A stretch of 64,000 nt of DNA from Pseudomonadota bacterium (GCA_018362935.1 JAHALQ010000005.1:62001-126000), one strand, 5' to 3'; positions 32,458-41,498 are shown, counted from the stretch's first letter. Notes: generated by a model from the sequence alone, not told the origin. Translations and numbers: made by a program.

Positions 32458-34218
32458 TTACTGCAACAGACATTCAAAACGGTTGCTGGTCAGCTGGCCG
32501 CATATTTCCGCCAGTTCGGCTGGCTGGCCGTAAATGCGCAGGCGATACCAGTTTCTGCCGTTGACAACAGCTTCTTCAATCTTGGGTTGGTGCTTTTTCA
32601 GCAATCCGAAACGCGAGCTGAGATTTTTCCAATCCGCCACAGCGCTGTTATAATTTTCATAAGAGCCGAGCTGCGCCAGCCGCGCGTTTTTCGAAGCCGG
32701 AGTCCGGGAGGAGCTTTGCGGACGGCGGTATTTATACCCTTCTTTGACAACCTCTTCCAGCCAGTTGTCGCCGCTGGCCCACCCGCTTTGTTCCATAACC
32801 GGCCGCGCTTTCATCTGCATTGTTACGGCCGACAGCATTTCCACAAGATGGCGGTTAAAAGCCTCGCGCAGCGAAACGGCTATATCGTTTGTTTTGCCGC
32901 GCAGCAGCGTTTTGCTGAACGGCGAAAGCCCGGCGTTAAAATAAAGGTTGCGCAGTGCCATTGCCCGCTCTGCTTTAATTTGCGCCGACTTCTGCTCCAA
33001 TATTATCAGGCTGATTTTGTCATTAAGAAGACTGATTTTTTCATCAACCGGCGCCCGGTATGCTTTTTCCTGCTTTTTCACGGCTTTGCGGACTTTGGCA
33101 ATTTCCCGTTCGTTGGCGTCATAATCAGCGTCGGCCTGCTCCACGAGCCGGTAAGAAACTTCAACCTGCGTTAAAATGGCGGCGGCCAAATCATCAAACA
33201 CCGTCCGCTGGCTTGCGCGCCAGGCTTCGCTGCCCGGCTTGCTTTCCTGCAGTTGGCGGACATCATTCAACAGCTTGTCGGCAATGCTCATCGCCTTGTC
33301 ATACAAAGCCTGCTCATAAATATCGTTTTCAACTTTCAGGCCGTTGACATCCAAACGTCTGGTCAGCGGATAATCCCGCAAAACATTGTGCCGCACCTCG
33401 CCGACACCGTAATTTTTGACTTTGGCTTTGGCCAGCGCAAACTCGTTGCGGTTGCGCACAGCCGCTTCCTGAAAGATTTCAATGGTATAATTCTTGTCAA
33501 AATCTTCCAGTTCGTAAAAACGCCTTCCCTCCAGCCGTATTTCCTTAGGCAGCACTTTGGTCAGCTGTTCATATTCGGCCATATTCATGGCAAACGACTG
33601 TTGGAATTCGCGGAGTTTCAACAACGCCACATCCAGATTTTTCTTATATTTTAAGTCTTCCGCACTGAGACTGCCGTTGCGGTTCATCTTATTTTTCAAC
33701 TCATCGGACTTCTTTTGTTCGGTCCGCATCATCCGCGCGATTTCTTTCAGTTTGCGATCGGCAAACCAGGCGTCCTGATGTACCCGAATTGCCGCCGAAG
33801 CCAAATGCTGGGCAGATTTGTTATAAAGGTAGTTGTCCATAAACTGCGAACTGTTTTCAAGATTGGCAACGGCGTAAATCGTGGCAAATTCCAACACGCG
33901 CGACGCCGCAAACAACCTGCTTTGGTCGTTCACGTCAGAGCTTTTGATATTATTGATAATTTCCTGCGGCTTAAGATTGGGATTTTGGTTGTAAATTTTC
34001 TTGCTGAGGTTCTGAGTGGCCGCATCGGCATTATATTTGGCGGCCCGCGCCATTGTCGCGTATACGTCCAGTTTGCCCTTGACCGGTTCGGGATTCGAGG
34101 CAAAAACCAGCGTATCCGTTTTTATGTCATTGTTTTTGCTTCCGTTATCAACACTGCACGCTGCCAGCGCCATAAGAGCCAAAACCGCGCCAAATTTAAG
34201 CTTACCGGAATTTTTCAT
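32458..34218 (-). CDS. TolC-like lipoprotein with C-terminal SPOR domain
   Basis: A 586-residue exported lipoprotein: signal peptide with lipobox LALMALAACS (cysteine at about residue 21), then about 450 residues of long amphipathic helices with tandem symmetry (YATMARAAKYNADA and NEFALAKAKVKNYGVGE), the pattern of outer-membrane efflux proteins of the TolC type. The last 80 residues (ARLAQLGSYENYNSAVADW to CGQL) match a SPOR domain, which binds denuded peptidoglycan. TolC-like plus SPOR in one chain is unusual. It is the first gene of the operon with the pentapeptide and VirD4-like genes. The ATG at 34218 is chosen over one 33 bases upstream because the signal peptide begins there. Confidence 0.65.
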   Translation of the reverse strand: MKNSGKLKFGAVLALMALAACSVDNGSKNNDIKTDTLVFASNPEPVKGKLDVYATMARAAKYNADAATQNLSKKIYNQNPNLKPQEIINNIKSSDVNDQSRLFAASRVLEFATIYAVANLENSSQFMDNYLYNKSAQHLASAAIRVHQDAWFADRKLKEIARMMRTEQKKSDELKNKMNRNGSLSAEDLKYKKNLDVALLKLREFQQSFAMNMAEYEQLTKVLPKEIRLEGRRFYELEDFDKNYTIEIFQEAAVRNRNEFALAKAKVKNYGVGEVRHNVLRDYPLTRRLDVNGLKVENDIYEQALYDKAMSIADKLLNDVRQLQESKPGSEAWRASQRTVFDDLAAAILTQVEVSYRLVEQADADYDANEREIAKVRKAVKKQEKAYRAPVDEKISLLNDKISLIILEQKSAQIKAERAMALRNLYFNAGLSPFSKTLLRGKTNDIAVSLREAFNRHLVEMLSAVTMQMKARPVMEQSGWASGDNWLEEVVKEGYKYRRPQSSSRTPASKNARLAQLGSYENYNSAVADWKNLSSRFGLLKKHQPKIEEAVVNGRNWYRLRIYGQPAELAEICGQLTSNRFECLLQ

Positions 34219-34331
34219 GCGTTTATTCCCATATGTAACAATATGTAACAAGAATTTAAAAGCTTTTTACCAAATTTCTTGTTATATGTAAACCAAAATT
34301 AAATCACGTGAACTATTTAGGGGTAAAACTT

Positions 34332-35351
34332 ATGTCTGACAATATCAAAGTAGCAGTCATCGGCGCCGGCATGATGGGCAAGAACCATCTCAAAACTTAT
34401 AAAGCGCTGCCCGGCGTTGAATTGGTTGGTGTTTATGATATTTTCCCGGAAGCCTGCAAGGCCGCGGCTGAAAATTTTGGAATTAAAGCTTTTTCTTCAT
34501 TGGAAGAAGTTGCCGCCAATGTTGAAGCGGTCAGTGTCGTAACCACTTCCGTCACCCATGCCGAAGTCGGCGAATTTTTCCTGAACAAAGGCATTCACTG
34601 CCTGATGGAAAAACCGCTGGCCACCACCGAAGCCGAATGCCAGCGGCTGATAAAAGCGGCCAAGAAAAACAAAGTCACCCTTTTGGTCGGACATATTGAA
34701 CAGTTCAACCCCGCTGTTGAACAAATGCACAAGCTGCTGAGCGACACTTCCAAAATCTGCTCGCTGACGGCGCAGCGCATGTCTGCCGCTTCCGGACGCA
34801 TCACCGACGTTGACGTTTCGATGGATTTGATGATTCATGACATGGAAGTCATCCAGTCGCTGGTACAGTCTCCGGTTTCCAAAGTTCACGCGGCAGCCGT
34901 CAAGACCCCGTCCAGCCCGCAGGGTAAAGATTATATCACAGCCGTTATTGAATTTGAAAACGGCGTAACCGCCAACCTCACTGCCAGCCGCATTACTCAG
35001 GCGCGCGTCCGCACCTTGTCGGTTACCACCGATACCAACTATATTGACATGGATTTCATCAGCCAGAGCATCAATGTCCACACGCAAGGGCGCATGCCCT
35101 ATGTCAACCAGGAAGAAATTCCCGAATGGATGCATTACGGTTTGAAAGGCAGCGTTGAGCAGCTGTTCATTCCGACCAACCAGCCGCTGCAGGCCGAGCT
35201 GAGCCACTTCATTAACTGCGTCAAAGGCAAAGAAACGCCGCGCATCACCGGAGAAAAAGCTCTGGCAGCCCTGCGTACCATCTGGACAATTCAGGAACAA
35301 CTCGGTTTTTTCGCCCAAGACAACAACCTGTTGAAGATTGCGGCTGAATAA
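34332..35351 (+). CDS. Gfo/Idh/MocA family NAD(P)-dependent oxidoreductase
   Basis: A 339-residue sugar-type dehydrogenase. The Rossmann motif VAVIGAGMMGKNHLKT (7-22) and the family element EKPLATTEAECQRLI (about 92-106) are plain, followed by the catalytic-region sequence MDLMIHDMEVIQSL (about 168-181), where the histidine is the expected catalytic residue. Members oxidise or reduce sugars and nucleotide sugars; a UDP-sugar 3-dehydrogenase is possible, but the substrate cannot be read from sequence. AGGGG lies 8 bases before the ATG. It is a single-gene unit ending at a strong terminator, divergent from the TolC/VirD4 operon. Confidence 0.85.
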   Translation: MSDNIKVAVIGAGMMGKNHLKTYKALPGVELVGVYDIFPEACKAAAENFGIKAFSSLEEVAANVEAVSVVTTSVTHAEVGEFFLNKGIHCLMEKPLATTEAECQRLIKAAKKNKVTLLVGHIEQFNPAVEQMHKLLSDTSKICSLTAQRMSAASGRITDVDVSMDLMIHDMEVIQSLVQSPVSKVHAAAVKTPSSPQGKDYITAVIEFENGVTANLTASRITQARVRTLSVTTDTNYIDMDFISQSINVHTQGRMPYVNQEEIPEWMHYGLKGSVEQLFIPTNQPLQAELSHFINCVKGKETPRITGEKALAALRTIWTIQEQLGFFAQDNNLLKIAAE

Positions 35352-35376
35352 ATCACAGCTTGCCAAAAAAATAAAA

Positions 35377-35405
35377 AAGGGGCATAAATCTTATGCCCCT
35401 TTAAT
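35377..35405 (+). terminator. Intrinsic terminator after the oxidoreductase gene
   Basis: AAGGGGCATAA-ATC-TTATGCCCCTTT stem with a TTTAATAA tail, 25 bases after the stop codon. Confidence 0.8.
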
Positions 35406-35432
35406 AATAACCGAAACCCGAACGGCAGAAAA

Positions 35433-36236
35433 ATGCGATATAAAATAACAATCGAATACGACGGCACTCATACTTTGGGCTGGCAGCGCCAGCTTGACGG
35501 CCCCAGCATTCAGGAATATCTGGAAAACGCATTGTCGCTCTTAATGCCGAAAAAAAAAGAAGAAGAGGAAGCGAGCATCAGATCGGCACCGCAGATTCCC
35601 GCCATAACCCGATTAACGCCCGAAGTTCAGGGAGCCGGACGAACGGACGCAGGAGTCCATGCGCTGGGACAGGTAGCGCACTTTGATTTAAAACGGGATA
35701 TAGAGGATTGGAAGCTGCGCGAAGCGATTAATTTTCATCTGCGCGAGCAGGATGCGCCGGTAGTTGTCCTCAATGTCGAACGCGTCAGCGAGGATTTTAA
35801 TGCCCGGTTTTCCGCTGTTGGCCGCGGTTATATATATCGGATCCTCAACCGCCGCACCCCGCCGATTCTGGAAAAAGACCGGGTCTGGTGGGTACCGGTG
35901 CCGCTGGATGTCGAAAAAATGCGGCAAGGCGCCCGATACCTGCTCGGGCATCATGATTTCAGTTCCTTTCGCGCCGCCGCCTGCCAGGCCAAATCTCCGG
36001 TCAAAACACTGGATAAGCTGAAAATTACCCGCCGCGGCGATGAAATCGTTTTTGAAGTCGAAGCGCGTTCTTTCCTGCATCATCAGGTACGCAATATGGT
36101 CGGCACGCTCAAATTGGTCGGCGACGGACACTTGCGCCCAGAAGATGTCAAAACCATCCTCGAAGCAAAAGACCGTAAAGCGGCCGGCCCCACCGCGCCG
36201 GCCGGCGGATTATATTTAAGCAAAGTCATGTATTAG
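35433..36236 (+). CDS. truA: tRNA pseudouridine(38-40) synthase TruA
   Basis: TruA makes pseudouridine at positions 38-40 of the anticodon arm. The 267-residue protein has the N-terminal IEYDGTHTLGWQRQ (5-18), the catalytic GAGRTDAGVHALGQ (about 68-81, Asp nucleophile) and RSFLHHQVRNMVGTL near 212-226. A lysine/glutamate-rich insert of about 20-25 residues (about 40-62) sits between the first strand region and the catalytic loop, explaining the slightly long protein. Its end overlaps the converging recX gene by 4 bases. Confidence 0.94.
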   Translation: MRYKITIEYDGTHTLGWQRQLDGPSIQEYLENALSLLMPKKKEEEEASIRSAPQIPAITRLTPEVQGAGRTDAGVHALGQVAHFDLKRDIEDWKLREAINFHLREQDAPVVVLNVERVSEDFNARFSAVGRGYIYRILNRRTPPILEKDRVWWVPVPLDVEKMRQGARYLLGHHDFSSFRAAACQAKSPVKTLDKLKITRRGDEIVFEVEARSFLHHQVRNMVGTLKLVGDGHLRPEDVKTILEAKDRKAAGPTAPAGGLYLSKVMY

Positions 36237-36808
36237 GCAACAGAAGAGGCCAGAACCTTAACTGCCGTATCATAATCAAAACCGGCGCGTACCAGAATGG
36301 CAAGGTCTTTGCTGCGGCGTTCCGCGCGCAGTTCTTCATTTTCGCAGAAAGGCCCGATTTTTTTCTTTTTAGCCAGTTTATATGCGGCCTCAAACGGGTC
36401 ATAATCCTGCACGTCCATCAGCGCGTTGACAATTCCTTCGTCCACGCCTTTTTCGCGCAGTTTGCCGAAGATATAACGCGGCGATTTTCCGGCGCTCATA
36501 TAATCCTTGATTTTCATTTCGGCATAACGTTCGTCATTGAGATAGCCGTAACGCCGAAAATCCTGTAAGACTTCTTCAATCCAGCCATAAGCTTCGCTGC
36601 GGTCAAAATCCTTGTCCTGATACGCGTAGGCATCGACCCGGCGCTTAAGCACGGTACGCAGATTCTCAACCGAAGATTCAAACCGTTTGAGATAATACAG
36701 GCCGATGTTTTTGACCCGCTGCCGCGTCATCTTGCGTAAAGTCCGCGGTTTTTTGGGGCTTCTCAGTTCCTCTAACACTTGAAAAATCCTTTCATCTGGA
36801 TTATACAT
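36233..36808 (-). CDS. recX: Regulatory protein RecX
   Basis: RecX restrains RecA filaments. The 191-residue helical protein has three imperfect repeats; the recognisable segment is LNDERYAEMKIKDYMSAGKSPRYIFGKLREKGV (about 96-128, given here in parts: LNDERYAEMKI and KSPRYIFGKLREKGV). A basic, arginine/lysine-rich N-terminal 60 residues precede it, as is common in alphaproteobacterial RecX. Conservation is low in this family, so the call rests on the second repeat and the size. recA is not adjacent. It converges on truA. Confidence 0.78.
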   Translation of the reverse strand: MYNPDERIFQVLEELRSPKKPRTLRKMTRQRVKNIGLYYLKRFESSVENLRTVLKRRVDAYAYQDKDFDRSEAYGWIEEVLQDFRRYGYLNDERYAEMKIKDYMSAGKSPRYIFGKLREKGVDEGIVNALMDVQDYDPFEAAYKLAKKKKIGPFCENEELRAERRSKDLAILVRAGFDYDTAVKVLASSVA

Positions 36809-36844
36809 TCTATTAAATAAATAATATACAGGGAAAAAACATCA

Positions 36845-37777
36845 ATGCCTACACAAAATAATACAAATTTCGACTCATGTGCATCATTCTTTATCGACAA
36901 CGGCGCCTATCAGGGGCGTCTTATCCGCCTCGGCGGCGTGCTGGACACCATTCTTGGCAAACACTGCTATCCGCTGCCGGTTTCGGCCATTATAGCCGAA
37001 TGCACCGTTTTGGGCGCCATGCTGGCCAGCATGCTCAAATACGAAGGGCTGTTTACGCTCCAGACCCAGAGCAACGGCGTTGTGTCCATGGTTGTGGTTG
37101 ATGTGACTTCCGAGGGCAAAATCCGTGCCTGCGCCCGTTATGATGAAAAACGCCTGGAACAAAACCAGTCTTTGCGCAAAACAAGCGGCGAAATTGAAGC
37201 GGCGCCGCATCTCTTGGGAGGCGGACATCTGGCGTTTACGGTCGATCAGGGCAAAGATACCCAGCTTTATCAGGGCATTGTAGACCTTCAGGGCAAAACG
37301 CTGGCCGAATGCGCGCTGCGTTATTTCAAGCAATCCGAGCAGATTGACACCGACCTCAAATTGTTCCTCAAAGCGCCGGAAGGCGATTCCCAGTCCTGGG
37401 CCGCTGCCGGAATTATGCTCCAGAAAATGCCCTCTGCCGGCGGCAAAGAAAACGGCGTTGATGAAGAAACGCTGAATGAAAACTGGAATCAGGCAAAGAT
37501 TTTCATGCAGAGTTTGTCCGAAAATGAAGTCTTTGATGCTTCCCTGACCTCCGAAGCATTGCTTCACCGCCTGTTCCACGCCAATAACCTGAATATTTCC
37601 AATACCAAAGAATATACTTTCGGCTGCCGTTGTTCGCGTGACAAACTGCTCAACACGCTGAGCTCTTTTTCCGAAGACGATATTAACGCCATGGTTGAAA
37701 ACAACAAAATTACCGCCACCTGTAATTTTTGTTCTGAACAATACACTTTTGACAAAGGCGAAGTTTTAAGGCAGTAA
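36845..37777 (+). CDS. hslO: Redox-regulated chaperone Hsp33
   Basis: Hsp33 is a holdase that switches on when its zinc-bound cysteines are oxidised. The 310-residue protein contains the C-terminal zinc module FGCRCSRDKL (about 259-268) and TCNFCSEQY (about 290-298), which give the CxC and CxxC pairs, and an N-terminal domain starting GRLIRLGGVLDTIL. AGGGA precedes the ATG. It is divergent from recX and followed by a terminator. A peroxide- and heat-responsive chaperone fits an organism that meets oxygen only occasionally. Confidence 0.92.
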   Translation: MPTQNNTNFDSCASFFIDNGAYQGRLIRLGGVLDTILGKHCYPLPVSAIIAECTVLGAMLASMLKYEGLFTLQTQSNGVVSMVVVDVTSEGKIRACARYDEKRLEQNQSLRKTSGEIEAAPHLLGGGHLAFTVDQGKDTQLYQGIVDLQGKTLAECALRYFKQSEQIDTDLKLFLKAPEGDSQSWAAAGIMLQKMPSAGGKENGVDEETLNENWNQAKIFMQSLSENEVFDASLTSEALLHRLFHANNLNISNTKEYTFGCRCSRDKLLNTLSSFSEDDINAMVENNKITATCNFCSEQYTFDKGEVLRQ

Positions 37778-37816
37778 GCGTGTTTAACCAGTTTTTAATT
37801 AATATCTAATATTGTA

Positions 37817-37848
37817 AAAGAAGCTCATTGTCCCGAGCTTCTTTATTT
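37817..37848 (+). terminator. Intrinsic terminator after hslO
   Basis: AAAGAAGCTC / GAGCTTCTTT perfect 10-base stem followed by ATTTAT, 40 bases past the hslO stop. Confidence 0.7.
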
Positions 37849-37869
37849 ATAACATACGGATAGAAAAAT

Positions 37870-38490
37870 ATGACGATTTCAAAAAGAATTTTGACCCTTT
37901 GCGCCGTTTGCGGATTACTTTCCGGCTGCGCCTATTTATTTCCGTCAGACAATGAAGAATTGCCGCGTTATACCGAACCGCGCTACAATACACAGGAACC
38001 GATACAGCTCAAAGTCAGCAAAATTAATGTCGTTTCCGAATTCACGCCTTCGTTCACACGTCCGCATGTTGAGCACCTCTTTCCGGTATCCATAGAAAAA
38101 TCGGCCAAACTCTGGGCGAATGACCGCCTTAAGGCTGTCGACTTCTCCAGCGAAAACGTCGCCGATGTGATTATCAAAGATGCCAGCGTCACCGAAACGC
38201 TTGAGCCTAATGACAAAATGTGGGCCAAAGACCGTGTCAAATACAAAGCCCGCCTGATTGTCGCCGTGCGAATTCACAATCCGAACAATATGTCCGAAGC
38301 AACCACCCAGGTTGAAGGCTGGCGCGAACTGACCATCGACGCCGATACCGACATCGCCGACAAAGAACAGTATTGGAGCTCCATGGTAGACAAACTATTT
38401 GACGATTATAACAACAAAATGACGGCCAATATATACCAGTATCTCAATTTATACGTGGTCAACCAGCCCTTGGTACCGACTTACTACTAG
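37870..38490 (+). CDS. Lipoprotein of unknown function
   Basis: A 206-residue predicted lipoprotein: a short signal peptide with lipobox GLLSGC (cysteine at residue 21). The mature domain has alternating strands, for example IQLKVSKINVVSEF (about 46-59) and YKARLIVAVRIHN (about 124-136), and an acidic-aromatic tail ending VPTYY. I do not recognise the family with confidence; it resembles small proteobacterial outer-membrane lipoproteins of about 200 residues. It overlaps the convergent apaG gene by 4 bases and follows the hslO terminator, so it has its own promoter. Confidence 0.7.
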   Translation: MTISKRILTLCAVCGLLSGCAYLFPSDNEELPRYTEPRYNTQEPIQLKVSKINVVSEFTPSFTRPHVEHLFPVSIEKSAKLWANDRLKAVDFSSENVADVIIKDASVTETLEPNDKMWAKDRVKYKARLIVAVRIHNPNNMSEATTQVEGWRELTIDADTDIADKEQYWSSMVDKLFDDYNNKMTANIYQYLNLYVVNQPLVPTYY

Positions 38491-38894
38491 TTAATTATCC
38501 GCGGCATTTTCTGCTTGACGGCCGACAGGTTAAAGGTCGGAATTTTGACGTCATGGGGAATGCTCTGCCCTTCGCGCAGCACTTTGCATGAGCCGTAAAA
38601 AACGGCATTGGCAAAATCCAGCGGCGCTTCGGAAGTAAATTCAAAATATTCGCCCGGCTCCAGTTCCGGCAGTTCGCCTTTGAAACCGGCGCTGTCATCG
38701 ACATAGCTGTTTCCGGCTTCGTCGGTAATCCGCCAGTCTTTGCCGACCAGCTGTATTTTTGAATTGGTATTGTTTTCGATACAGAGGTAATACCCCCACC
38801 AAAAACGATTGTCGCATTTTTCATCAACCAAGACCGGACGTGCCGATACCACGATTCCGTCGCTTTCCTGAACCAAGAAATCTTGTGTTTCCAT
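38487..38894 (-). CDS. apaG: ApaG domain protein
   Basis: ApaG proteins are small fibronectin-like beta-sandwich proteins; the bacterial protein affects diadenosine tetraphosphate levels and cation efflux through an unknown mechanism. The 135-residue sequence has the family strands WGYYLCIENNTNSKIQLVGK (about 33-52), DWRITDEAGN and a GYEFEF-type segment here written LEPGEYFEFTSEAPL (about 77-91), with proline near the end. Length is normal. GGGGAA lies before the ATG. It converges with the lipoprotein gene. Confidence 0.88.
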   Translation of the reverse strand: METQDFLVQESDGIVVSARPVLVDEKCDNRFWWGYYLCIENNTNSKIQLVGKDWRITDEAGNSYVDDSAGFKGELPELEPGEYFEFTSEAPLDFANAVFYGSCKVLREGQSIPHDVKIPTFNLSAVKQKMPRIIN

Positions 38895-39024
38895 CGTTTT
38901 TGTTCCCCAGCAAAAAATATCTTTTCCGCCGGTTCCCCAACCGGCTATAATTAACCTTTAGTTAACCTTTGTCTGATTCGCAAGCGCCGATGACTCTTAT
39001 CCACCCCTTTTTCCACACAAAAAA

Positions 39025-39049
39025 TGCCGCCGGGCAGCCCCGGCGGCAT
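39025..39049 (-). terminator. Intrinsic terminator after carD
   Basis: GC-rich ATGCCGCCGGG / CCCGGCGGCAT stem followed on the minus strand by six T residues, 26 bases past the carD stop. Confidence 0.85.
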
Positions 39050-39074
39050 AAAATGAAAAAACTTTTGTATTGGT

Positions 39075-39581
39075 TTATTTGGCCAGAATACTCAGAATTT
39101 TAGACGTTGCTTCTGCCGGCGCAATATTTTCGCAGACAGCATATTCATTAGCAAGACGGTCAAGTGCCTGCTCATAAATCTGCCGCTCGCTGTAAGACTG
39201 CTCCGCCAGATTCTCGCTGCGGTACAAATCGCGGATAACCTCTGCGATTGCCACCGGGCTGCCCGAATTAATCTTATTCTCGTATTCTTGAGCGCGGCGC
39301 GACCACATAACTTTTTTAACTTTAGCCTTGCCTTTCAGGGTTGTCAGCGCGTCAGCCATTGTATTTTCTTCCGAAATCTTTCTCAAACCGGTGGTTTCGG
39401 CTTTGGACATCGGAATACGAAGCGTCATTTTATCTTTGGCAAAATTAACCACTATTAATTCCAGCTCCGATCCGGCAACGGTCTGCTTGGTAATATCCGC
39501 AACTTTTCCGACGCCGTGAGCAGGATAAACAACATACTCACCAGAACAAAAAGGATTTTTTACTGAGATTTTTTTATTCAT
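39075..39581 (-). CDS. carD: CarD-family transcription regulator
   Basis: CarD-type proteins bind the RNA polymerase beta subunit and stabilise open complexes, especially at rRNA and housekeeping promoters. The 168-residue protein has the N-terminal RNA polymerase-interacting domain (GEYVVYPAHGVGKVADITKQ at about 14-33), the tandem segment TLRIPMSKAETTGLRKI and a helical C-terminal DNA-binding part with MWSRRAQEYENKINSG (about 92-107). That matches the alphaproteobacterial CarD/CdnL form. It is monocistronic, with a strong terminator. Confidence 0.92.
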   Translation of the reverse strand: MNKKISVKNPFCSGEYVVYPAHGVGKVADITKQTVAGSELELIVVNFAKDKMTLRIPMSKAETTGLRKISEENTMADALTTLKGKAKVKKVMWSRRAQEYENKINSGSPVAIAEVIRDLYRSENLAEQSYSERQIYEQALDRLANEYAVCENIAPAEATSKILSILAK

Positions 39582-39768
39582 ATCATTTCCCTGTTTTTTA
39601 TTGATTCTGTGGCGGTTTTATTCAAACACAGCGTTACCATATCACAAAATCCGGTTTAAATCTAGTCAAAAAATAATTTTTTGTCAAAAATTGCCCGGCT
39701 TTTTAACTCAATATTAATTCTAACTCTTTAGTATAGTTTATAATATCTGTAATAGCGGGAAAATTACG

Positions 39769-41496
39769 ATGAAGAATGCCAGAATATTTGCTTTTGCTGC
39801 TCTGTTGAGCCTGTGCGGAACAGCCCGTGCCGCGGTTGTTCCTGAATATGCCACCAACACCTATAAGAATCACGAATTGTCGCGCGCCGAGCAAAAATGC
39901 ATTGACGAAGGCTATAAGATTACTTATGCCAACTGTTCCAATCAGACGGCGCCGGCCGAACGCTGCCCGCATCACGATTCGTACTACCGCAGTTGTTCTC
40001 AGGAGCAATGGTGCCGCAATAATAATTTTACCTTCCTTGAAAAAGACTGCAAAATCCCGCTTTATCCGCACAAAATGTGCGATAACAAGTTCCCGCTTTA
40101 CCGCGTTTGCATCGAAAACATCGGCAAAGCCTGTGAAGACAAGGGCTTTGTCCATAAGGACAAATGCCAGCTCAATGACAAAAAGTGCCCTTATTCGCCC
40201 GAATACGGCAAATGCTGCGACAATTGCCCGAAATTCACGCATTCCGTAAATGCCGTCCCCGAGGGCTATGTTGCCTTCGGCGAAACCTGCACCACCTGTT
40301 CCGGCGAAGTCAAAACCAACATCAGGCCGGCAGAATGCGAAGGTTTCCAGAACTGCCGGTACGGGCCGATGAGTTCACAGACGCCATCCTGCCTGCAAGG
40401 AAAGAAGACCTTGTACAGCCTTTGCAAAACCGACGCTATGGTCTGCCAGGAAAAAGGCTTTATCGTCAATTCCTGCGCGGACACGGAAGACGCTTTTGAT
40501 TGCCCCGAAAATCCGAGCTTTAAGCATTGCAAAATCAATTGCCTTAAACTGGCGCGTATCGACAATCCCGAAGCCGATGTCTTTGGCGCCGACCAGGAAA
40601 ACCCCATTCTTGACGTAACCAAAAATGAACTGATATCCGTCGTCGGGATGATTGACAAAGACTGCCGCAACCTCGGGCGCCCGACACTCACTTTCCGCAT
40701 TAACAAAAGCAATCTCGAACAATATGCCGGACTGTTCGACCGTTATATTGCCGACGTCAACATCAATCTCATATTTGAAGAACCGGTCACCCTCTCGGCC
40801 AACGGCAAATACCGCAATGTCAAAATAACCGCGCAGGGCGAATTTGCCGGTTGCCCGCTCAGCGGCCACAAAACCGAAATTCTCGGCACTGTCAGTTTTA
40901 ACAACTTCCCGAATATTTGCACCAATTTTACCGTCTTCCCCAATGCCAAGCTGCTGACCACCGGCAGTATCAAAGGCAATGTGGATGTCGGCAAAGACGC
41001 GGCTCTCGGCATCAAGGGCGACCTCAACGGCGCGCTCAAGGCTCAAAGTTTTGCCGAGATTTTCATTAAAGGTCAGTTGAACTACACGGACGAACTAAAT
41101 AATAACCTTGATAATGAAAGTATCGTCTTTGGCTGCAACTCAAAAATAAAAATCGGCGGCGGCATCAATGCCAAAACGTCCAATGTTGTCATCAAACAGT
41201 GGAGCAAGCTTGACACCCCCTATATCAAAATTACCTCAACCAGTGACAACACGAGCCTGCCAAACACTTTGTCAAGCATACATCTGTACAAGTATGCCAA
41301 ATTGTTCAGCACCTATGAACAAACCGTTTTTCCGCTGGTTGAAAACGACGACGCGCAGTGTGACGACAAATATTACCGGCATCTTGGCTCCGCCACTGAC
41401 GCCGCGCTGCAGGAATTCAGCCTGGAACCGTCCAATCGCGGCGAAGACAAATGGCAGTGCCGCAGCCTCACTTTCAAACAGCAGGAGTGTAACTAA
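39769..41496 (+). CDS. Large cysteine-rich secreted protein with beta-rich C-terminal half
   Basis: A 575-residue exported protein: signal peptide at 1-22 (cleavage after GTARA). Residues about 45-255 contain some 27 cysteines in repeating units of the form C-x(n)-G(Y/F)-x(n)-C, with blocks such as CIDEGYKITYANC, CEDKGFVHKDKC and CQEKGFIVNSC, alternating with CPxxPxxxxC-like segments; this implies disulfide- or metal-linked modules. From about 275 the chain becomes strand-rich and repetitive (KGNVDVGKDAALGIKGDLNG), suggesting a beta-helix or adhesin-like fold. A TATAAT-like -10 lies about 25 bases before the start. Probably a surface or periplasmic protein; family not recognised. Confidence 0.65.
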   Translation: MKNARIFAFAALLSLCGTARAAVVPEYATNTYKNHELSRAEQKCIDEGYKITYANCSNQTAPAERCPHHDSYYRSCSQEQWCRNNNFTFLEKDCKIPLYPHKMCDNKFPLYRVCIENIGKACEDKGFVHKDKCQLNDKKCPYSPEYGKCCDNCPKFTHSVNAVPEGYVAFGETCTTCSGEVKTNIRPAECEGFQNCRYGPMSSQTPSCLQGKKTLYSLCKTDAMVCQEKGFIVNSCADTEDAFDCPENPSFKHCKINCLKLARIDNPEADVFGADQENPILDVTKNELISVVGMIDKDCRNLGRPTLTFRINKSNLEQYAGLFDRYIADVNINLIFEEPVTLSANGKYRNVKITAQGEFAGCPLSGHKTEILGTVSFNNFPNICTNFTVFPNAKLLTTGSIKGNVDVGKDAALGIKGDLNGALKAQSFAEIFIKGQLNYTDELNNNLDNESIVFGCNSKIKIGGGINAKTSNVVIKQWSKLDTPYIKITSTSDNTSLPNTLSSIHLYKYAKLFSTYEQTVFPLVENDDAQCDDKYYRHLGSATDAALQEFSLEPSNRGEDKWQCRSLTFKQQECN

Positions 41497-41498
41497 GG

